Below are positions 59,801-64,000 of a stretch of 64,000 nucleotides of DNA, piece after piece; within the stretch, counting starts at the first letter, position 1; each line of letters begins with the position of its first letter. A program made the position numbers and the translations under genes. The notes under the pieces are model-generated. The model was not told where the DNA came from, searched no databases, and saw nothing but the letters and a program-made list of their open reading frames with translations. The DNA is from Planctomycetota bacterium (lineage in GTDB: Bacteria; Planctomycetota; J058; JAJDCQ01), in NCBI GenBank assembly GCA_029260755.1, contig JAJDCQ010000178.1, positions 1 to 64,000 of the forward strand, written 5' to 3'.

Positions 59801-61190
59801 GGACGTCGAGCCCCTCGCCGTCGACGAGCTCCATCGCCATGTAGTAGATCTCGCCCTCGCCGACGCCCGCGTCGGTGATCTGGACGACGTTGCGATGCCG
59901 GAAGCTCGACAGCGCCCGGACCTCGCGCTTGAAGCGCTCGACGCTCTCGTGGCTCTTCAGCAGGGCCGAGTGGAGCACCTTGAAGGCGAGGGTCTTCTCC
60001 ATCAGGACGTGCTCGGCGCGGTAGACCACGCCCATGCCGCCCTCGGCGATCGGCTCGAGGATCCGATAGCGGTTCGAGATCACCTTCCCGGTGAGCGCCC
60101 CGCGCTTCGCCACGCCGTGGCCCGGGCCCCGCGCGACGGGCGCGGCGGTGGGCGCGGGCGCGGGAACCGGAGCCGGAGCCGGAGCCGGCGCGGCGACCGG
60201 AATCGGCTCGGCGGTGGGGACGGCCGTCGGCGGCACGACCTCGGCGGCGATCACCGGCTCGGGCTCGCCCTCGTCGGGCGCGTCGAGGGTGACCGGCCCG
60301 GTCGCGTAGCTCGGCGAAGGAAGCGGGAGCGGCGGCGGCGTGGGATCGGGCTCCGCGAACGGGGAGGCGTCGTCGCTCTGCGGCGGTCCCTCCTGCTCCA
60401 CCGTCGCCTCGAGGGTGACCGGGGCCGTCGGGGCCGGCGGCGGAGGCGCGGCCGAGATCGGCTCGTCCTCCTCGATCGAGTCGGCCACGCCCGGCTGCCA
60501 CACCGGTCGTCGCGACGGCGCCGGGGCGTCGTCCTCGAGGTCGGGCGGCGTCCCCTCGATCGTCGCCTCGAGCGCCGGGGCGGGCGAGCGCTCGGCGTGG
60601 TCGAGGCCGCTCGCGGCCGGGCGGTCGACGACGGTGCGGGCGTCGTGGACCGATGGGACCGCGCCGGATGCGTCGCCGTCCTCGACGACGGCCAGGCCGA
60701 GCGCGGCCAGGTCGTCGTTCTCGCCGCCGTTGTCGCCGGCGAGCGCCTCGTATCCCCGCGCCTCGACCTCCTCGATCTCTTCGGAGAGGCGTCGAAGCTC
60801 CTCGTCGGTGACCTGCTCGTTCTGTTCCGACGTGATCGCGCCGCGCTCGAGAAGGAGGTTCGCGATCCGCACCTTGTAGCGCTGCCGGGTCTGCTCCTCG
60901 AAGCACGCCTGCAGGATCTCGCGGTCGACCAGCCCGCGCTCGACGATGATCTTGGCGTAGAGGCGCTCGGCCCGGACGAACTGGGTGAGCGCCTGCGCCT
61001 TCTGGATCGTCTTCGCGCGGTCGGCGCTGATGTCGCCGTTCTCGACGAGCATCTCGAGGAGCGAGGGGAGCTCGGATGAATCCTCCACACCGCCCGAGCG
61101 CGACTCGAGGCAGCGTTTGACGGCCTCGGGCGTCGTGAGGCCGTTCTTGAGGAGGATCTGTCCGCTGAGGATGTCTTGATAGCGTAGCAT
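56880..61190 (-). CDS. Giant Ser/Thr protein kinase: helical repeats, kinase, membrane helix, coiled coil, FGE-like domain
   Basis: 1436 residues, the largest gene here. Residues about 5-150 hold four helical repeats matching those of the pseudokinase protein at 11215 (LSGQILLKNGLTTPEAVKRCLE; LEMLVENGDISADRAKTI; LYAKIIVERGLVDREILQACFEEQTR; IANLLLERGAITSEQ). A Pro/Ala/Asp linker leads to an intact kinase domain (about 370-655; EGGMGVVYRAE, AFKVL, HRDLKPENI, DFGVVK, GTPQYMSPEQ). Then a membrane helix (about 768-792), about 400 residues of Glu/Ala-rich helices likely forming a coiled coil, and a C-terminal FGE/SUMF1-like domain (about 1215-1436: VPPGEFPMGPD, RLPTEAEWEKAA, DMAGNVAEWTT, VVKGGSYFSD). 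The ATG at 61190 lacks a ribosome binding site. Confidence 0.93.
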   Translation of the reverse strand: MLRYQDILSGQILLKNGLTTPEAVKRCLESRSGGVEDSSELPSLLEMLVENGDISADRAKTIQKAQALTQFVRAERLYAKIIVERGLVDREILQACFEEQTRQRYKVRIANLLLERGAITSEQNEQVTDEELRRLSEEIEEVEARGYEALAGDNGGENDDLAALGLAVVEDGDASGAVPSVHDARTVVDRPAASGLDHAERSPAPALEATIEGTPPDLEDDAPAPSRRPVWQPGVADSIEEDEPISAAPPPPAPTAPVTLEATVEQEGPPQSDDASPFAEPDPTPPPLPLPSPSYATGPVTLDAPDEGEPEPVIAAEVVPPTAVPTAEPIPVAAPAPAPAPVPAPAPTAAPVARGPGHGVAKRGALTGKVISNRYRILEPIAEGGMGVVYRAEHVLMEKTLAFKVLHSALLKSHESVERFKREVRALSSFRHRNVVQITDAGVGEGEIYYMAMELVDGEGLDVLMKREGGLTVERSIGIVRQILSAVGEAHKVGIVHRDLKPENIIIAADRHGMDVVKVMDFGVVKVLDPDEALAQGPEDDGGTDIEILFKTQEGTVTGTPQYMSPEQASSQPIDGRSDLYATGVILFEMLTGRLPFESETSIGYLGKHILEDVPSFAEVRPDLAVPPALEQVVMRLLEKKPSDRFQTAQEVADAIEQRVIGKLFALPGESGTLSAPAQPVAPASADAPGPFPPPVAPSRPSPPAAGGRTELVPVAPASGIQQARTEPAAASAGRRKTAPEAEIGGDTVDVDRPPRRSEPEVPVPPSRGRSLAVAGVCTIVTIVLAVGAVALFRTNRQSADVSTVVAASPIGAPTVAELVKGIGIVEDALELYPGDPGLVAHAGALEKERIRRLEKALADSKSSWSRVEGERDVAVAASAAAETVAAWRDATALGAIEAQKPFPGTLEELEARASDLAREAEFSEHTRAAEAALEALDVDAAAEAIEALGKLDAKTEEEEEELATLVRRLEHTRLVAAARTAEKSGDVDAALDLYRQALAVLDVAETRTAREKLRNSSERGRLEIELEKLVGVLAAFADGNDESTPEEIETQRGRANELAEKLGGDAGDALASIGERVDAALVDARDYLDARAAWAKIEGETELALETFDEAAASLAEYIERGRGTGAVHVPRAQRDYEAVQQARAIRARAIDDAMTREREARKAAIAKHVTDAGKLENERDVGAAIAKIKTALALAGDDEVLRKDLEETEARLRNLADIISEIPESFVRVPPGEFPMGPDKTPVHVDEFYVATFELTQLEWEPFIRAHPDLKPADWGESGKAPLETRDFPITGVTLKTAKLFCEWLNKRSAVVHIRLPTEAEWEKAASGTEGLIYPWGDSFASTRVSLVRLAAIKSTKDDGSSPYGCHDMAGNVAEWTTTEGDDGQVVVKGGSYFSDENDLKTSARRLASPDEPATDIGIRLVLTLPKAGGGGGD

Positions 61191-61267
61191 TGGGTGCGCG
61201 GCTCAGCGCGGGCCCGAGTGCCGCCGCCCGGGGCGGGAAGCGGGCGCCGGAAGCCTCTGCGCGGGCG

Positions 61268-61296
61268 ATTATAGAGCCCGCCCCAGACGCTTTCAA
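61268..61296 (-). promoter_or_regulatory. Consensus promoter of the giant kinase gene
   Basis: On the minus strand: -35 TTGAAA (61296-61291), 17-bp spacer, perfect -10 TATAAT (61273-61268). The leader before the ATG at 61190 is about 70 nt. Confidence 0.75.
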
Positions 61297-61337
61297 ACCC
61301 GGCAGGCCCCGGGGTCCTGGCCGAGGCCCCGGGCGCC

Positions 61338-61367
61338 TTGAAAGCCGCTTCGTCACAGGTCTATAAT
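61338..61367 (+). promoter_or_regulatory. Consensus promoter of the FHA-GAF-PP2C gene
   Basis: -35 TTGAAA (61338-61343), 18-bp spacer, perfect -10 TATAAT (61362-61367). It shares -35 and -10 hexamers with the divergent kinase promoter 41 bp away. Confidence 0.75.
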
Positions 61368-61606
61368 GCCCACGCTGGACTCTCCTCTAGAGCTTAGGCA
61401 CGGGCGGGTCGAAGGTTAGTGCGAGGCCGACGGATTCGGCTCCGGCTCCTTCCGGCGCGCTCGAGGTGACGACGAGACCGATCCTTCTCCAGCCGGACGA
61501 GCGCGCGAGCGCTCCCCGGGCTCTCGGTGAGTCCTTGTGTGCGGGGAGTCGACCAGGTCGGCCCCCCACGTTGCCGGCGCTCGGCGTCGGATCGGGGCGG
61601 ACGGCC

Positions 61607-63628
61607 ATGCCGCGGTTGATCCTGATCGAGGGACCGCAGAGCGGGAACTTCTTCCGGCTGGGGCAGCAGAACTTCCTCGGCTGGGCGAACGGCTCCCTCT
61701 CGTTCAGCTACACCGACAACATTCTCCAGAAGCAGCTCGTCATCCGCAGCGCCGGTCCCAACTTCGAGCTCCTCAACATCGGTCAGACCGAGCCGATCCA
61801 GGTCAACGGCGCCGCCGTGCAGCACACCTTCCTGCAACACGGCGACCTGATCTCGATGCGTGACTCGCTCATGATCTTCGACGCCGATGAGAGCGCGAGC
61901 GAGAGCAGCCAGCACCCGGGCCTCGGCGCCCTCCAGCAGGCGGTCCGCCCGTCGGACAGCGTGCGGATCAGCGCGCTGCCCCCCGGCGAGGAGAGCGACA
62001 ACCTCTTCGGGACGATCTCGATCCGCCGCGACCAGGCGGACAAGGCCGACCACGACAAGATCAACCACCGCCAGAAGCACTTCTCGGATCACGACCAGAT
62101 CCTCAAGGGGATCCAGGACGGGCGCCGGATCGCGACCCTGTTCAACATCTCGAGCAAGATCTCGACGATCCACGACCTGAACGAGCTCCTGAACGCGCTC
62201 CTCGACGTGATCTTCGAGGAGCTGCCCGCCGACCGCGGGTCGATCCTGCTCTTCGACAGCAGCCAGCGCCGGCTGCGGACGATGGCGAAGAAGCTGCGGC
62301 ACGGGAACCCCGACGACAAGGTCAAGATCAGCCGGTCGATCGTGAAGGAGGTGCTCCGGACCAAGGAGTCGATCCTCACGATCGACGCCCAGAGCGACCA
62401 GCGGATCAACATGGCCCTCTCGATCGTCGACCAGGGCATCCGGAGCGCCCTCTGCGTCCCGCTCGTCTGGAACGAGAAGATCCTCGGGATCATCCATCTC
62501 GACACGACCGAGCAGGTGCGCGCCTTCGCCCGGGAGGACCTCGAGATGATGACGGCGGTCGCCATGCAGGCCGCCCTCGCGATCGAGAACGCTCGCCTGA
62601 TCAAGGAGATGGCCGAGAAGGAGCGGATGAAGTACGAGCTCAACCTCGCCTCGACCATCCAGCGCCAGCTCCTCCCGAAGAAGCTCCCCAAGACGAACGA
62701 CATCGAGGTCTACGGGAAGATGATCCCGGCGAAGGAGCTCGGCGGCGACTACTTCGACTTCATGCAGCACGACGAGAAGCGGATGCACATCTGCATCGGC
62801 GACGTCAGCGGCAAGGGCGTCCCGGCCGGCCTCGTCATGGTGATGGCCCGGAGCCACTTCCGCGCGCTCACCAAGGCGAGCCACGACTGGCCGGCGAACA
62901 AGATCCTCGGCGAGGCGAACCGGCTGCTGCACGCGGACACCAAGCGCGAGATGTTCATGTCCGCGCTCCTCCTCGAGTGGAACGAGGACGAGGGCAAGCT
63001 CCGGTGGAGCGGGGCCGGCCACGAGCACCTGATCATCTACCGGGCGAAGACCCGCCGGAGCGAGGCGATCCGGGCCGGCGGGATCGCGCTGGGGCTCGTC
63101 CCCGACATCGAGGAGCGCCTCGAGGAGCACGTCCTCGAGCTCGAGCCGGGCGACGCCGTCCTCCTCTACACCGACGGCATCACCGAGGCGAAGAACCCCC
63201 AGGGCAACTTCTTCGCCGCGAACGACCTCGGCCCGGTCCTGCGCCTCGTCGACCTCTACGGGTATCTGTCGGCGAAGGAGCTCCTCGAGGCGGTCCTGTG
63301 GGACCTGAAGACGTTCATTGGCGGCGCCGAGCAGGCGGACGACATCACGGTCGTCACCCTGAAGCGGCGGACCGACGGCGCGGTCGCGAGCGCTTCGGGC
63401 GCGGTGGCGACGATGGCGCCGCCCCCGGCCGGCGAGCCCGGCGTGGCCCCGGGGCCGACCCCCGGCGTGCCCTACGATCCGGCGACCGGGCGGCACCGGG
63501 CCCCCTCGACGGTGCAGCCGCCGTCGGACACCGGCCGCCACCAGCGCCCGCCGAGCGGCAGCTTCGGCGAGGTCCCGCCGTCCTCGAGCCCGTCGAGCGG
63601 GGATCACCTCCCGCCGTCGTCCGGATGA
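61607..63628 (+). CDS. FHA-GAF-PP2C (SpoIIE/RsbU-type) protein phosphatase
   Basis: 673 residues from the ATG at 61607, chosen because the FHA fold begins at once (MPRLILIEGPQSGNFFRLGQ); the upstream frame to 61466 encodes only a Pro/Arg leader. Residues about 1-95 are FHA-like, but the classical RSxxH is not visible, so phosphothreonine binding is uncertain. Residues about 165-330 form a GAF domain (ISSKISTIHDLNELLNALLDVIFEELPADRGSILLFD; GIRSALCVPLVWNEKILGIIHLDT). The PP2C-type catalytic domain (about 350-600) keeps the metal aspartates in AKELGGDYFDF, CIGDVSGKGVPAGLVM and EQADDITVVTL. The last 70 residues are Pro/Ser/Gly-rich. RsbU-type enzymes dephosphorylate STAS proteins, which makes the tandem STAS protein at 10176 a candidate substrate. 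ATGA overlap with dus. Confidence 0.93.
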   Translation: MPRLILIEGPQSGNFFRLGQQNFLGWANGSLSFSYTDNILQKQLVIRSAGPNFELLNIGQTEPIQVNGAAVQHTFLQHGDLISMRDSLMIFDADESASESSQHPGLGALQQAVRPSDSVRISALPPGEESDNLFGTISIRRDQADKADHDKINHRQKHFSDHDQILKGIQDGRRIATLFNISSKISTIHDLNELLNALLDVIFEELPADRGSILLFDSSQRRLRTMAKKLRHGNPDDKVKISRSIVKEVLRTKESILTIDAQSDQRINMALSIVDQGIRSALCVPLVWNEKILGIIHLDTTEQVRAFAREDLEMMTAVAMQAALAIENARLIKEMAEKERMKYELNLASTIQRQLLPKKLPKTNDIEVYGKMIPAKELGGDYFDFMQHDEKRMHICIGDVSGKGVPAGLVMVMARSHFRALTKASHDWPANKILGEANRLLHADTKREMFMSALLLEWNEDEGKLRWSGAGHEHLIIYRAKTRRSEAIRAGGIALGLVPDIEERLEEHVLELEPGDAVLLYTDGITEAKNPQGNFFAANDLGPVLRLVDLYGYLSAKELLEAVLWDLKTFIGGAEQADDITVVTLKRRTDGAVASASGAVATMAPPPAGEPGVAPGPTPGVPYDPATGRHRAPSTVQPPSDTGRHQRPPSGSFGEVPPSSSPSSGDHLPPSSG

Positions 63629-64000
63629 GCCGCCCTTCCCGGGCAGACGCCGTCGTGACCTCCGAGCCCGAGACGACCACTCCCGCGGCCCCCGGGCCGG
63701 GCGCGCCGGTGACCGCCGGCGAGCCGCTCCGCTACGGGCGCCTCGAGCTCACCGGCCGCGCGATCTGCGCGCCGATCTGCGGCGCGTCGAAGGCGCCCTA
63801 CCGGATGCTCGCGCGCCGGTTCGGGGCGTCGCTCGCCTACACCGAGATGATCAAGGCGACGCCGCTCGCCCGGCGCGACCGCAAGACCTTCTGGCTCGCC
63901 GAGCGCCACCCCGAGGAGACGCCGTCGGCGATCCAGATCTGCGGCGCGAACCCGGTCGAGATGGCGGACGCGACGCGGATCGCGATCGACGAGCTCGGCT
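63625..64000 (+). CDS. tRNA-dihydrouridine synthase, 3' end outside the window
   Basis: 125 codons visible from the ATG at 63625, which overlaps the PP2C stop codon in ATGA. After a 40-residue Thr/Pro-rich lead the Dus (DusB-type TIM barrel) start is clear: GRAICAPICGASKAPYRMLARRFGASLAYTEMIKA, corresponding to the usual LAPMAGVTDxPFRxLxRxxGAxLxxTEMV, then PSAIQICGANPVEMADATRIAIDELG, the QxxGxxPxxMAxAA pattern. Dus enzymes reduce uridines in tRNA with FMN and NADPH. The second uridine-binding half is cut off by the window end. The Met-Ala-Gly of the FMN motif is replaced by Ile-Cys-Gly, unusual but within an otherwise good match. Confidence 0.85.
   Translation, partial: MSRPSRADAVVTSEPETTTPAAPGPGAPVTAGEPLRYGRLELTGRAICAPICGASKAPYRMLARRFGASLAYTEMIKATPLARRDRKTFWLAERHPEETPSAIQICGANPVEMADATRIAIDELG

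Larger units (their letters stand above)
61191..61606. other. 416-base region with divergent promoters
   Basis: Between the giant kinase and the PP2C gene. It holds the two consensus promoters described separately; outside these (61191-61260 and 61370-61606) I see GC-rich sequence without repeats. The leader before the PP2C start at 61607 is about 230 nt, long enough for regulation. Confidence 0.6.

Noticed and set aside
56826-61079. A 1417-codon plus-strand frame
   Set aside because: Antisense to the giant kinase; no domain, and the Asp/Leu/Arg composition is the expected shadow.

Overview
The window is about 70% GC and gene-dense, and every feature points to a chromosomal segment of a planctomycete-like (PVC superphylum) bacterium. 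The best markers are the small protein at 51190-51630, which matches the family known only from Verrucomicrobia and Planctomycetes (TIGR04138 / Minf_1886), three Ser/Thr kinases fused to formylglycine-generating-enzyme-like (FGE/SUMF1) domains, and an AroD-AroE fusion. There are no phage genes, no complete transposase, no CRISPR array and no rRNA or tRNA that I could recognise. The first gene (Gly/Pro-rich DPxTG-repeat protein) and the last (tRNA-dihydrouridine synthase) run off the window.

Layout. 1-10 kb: repeat protein, LpoB-like lipoprotein enclosed by large inverted repeats, chemoreceptor, FGE-kinase, M16 peptidase, YbeY. 10-15 kb: double-STAS protein and a giant zinc-ribbon/pseudokinase protein. 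15-22 kb: dapF and a tightly overlapping biosynthetic operon psd-pssA-folK-panC-ispE-aroDE driven by a near-perfect sigma-70 promoter. 22-24.5 kb: three-gene operon of unknown function. 25-34 kb: metallophosphoesterase, HSP90-like/TPR pair, Nudix-MBL fusion, HD-GYP protein with two unknowns. 34-43 kb: dodecin, class III aminotransferase, polysaccharide deacetylase, Skp/PDZ protein, ECF-like sigma factor coupled to a kinase. 43-51.6 kb: FGE-kinase, an apparently acquired MFS transporter with a hybrid tail, metG, holB and the planctomycete/verrucomicrobial family gene. 51.8-56.6 kb: zinc peptidase with a peptidoglycan-binding domain, Nudix, small protein, methyltransferase. 57-64 kb: a giant kinase and a divergent FHA-GAF-PP2C phosphatase, then dus.

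Signal transduction dominates: five kinase-domain proteins, one phosphatase, tandem STAS, a chemoreceptor, HD-GYP and a sigma factor. Two giant proteins (11215-14985 and 56880-61190) share an unusual N-terminal set of four helical repeats.

Two window-wide patterns deserve most attention. First, at least six genes have a recognisable -35/-10 pair whose -10 ends 7-10 nt before the start codon, so leaderless mRNAs look common. Second, the longer intergenic gaps are filled by several unrelated repeat families built on one plan: inverted arms made of 2-3 tandem 9-11-nt units around a variable centre, often bounded by a tiny palindrome. One pair of copies brackets the lipoprotein gene in inverted orientation.
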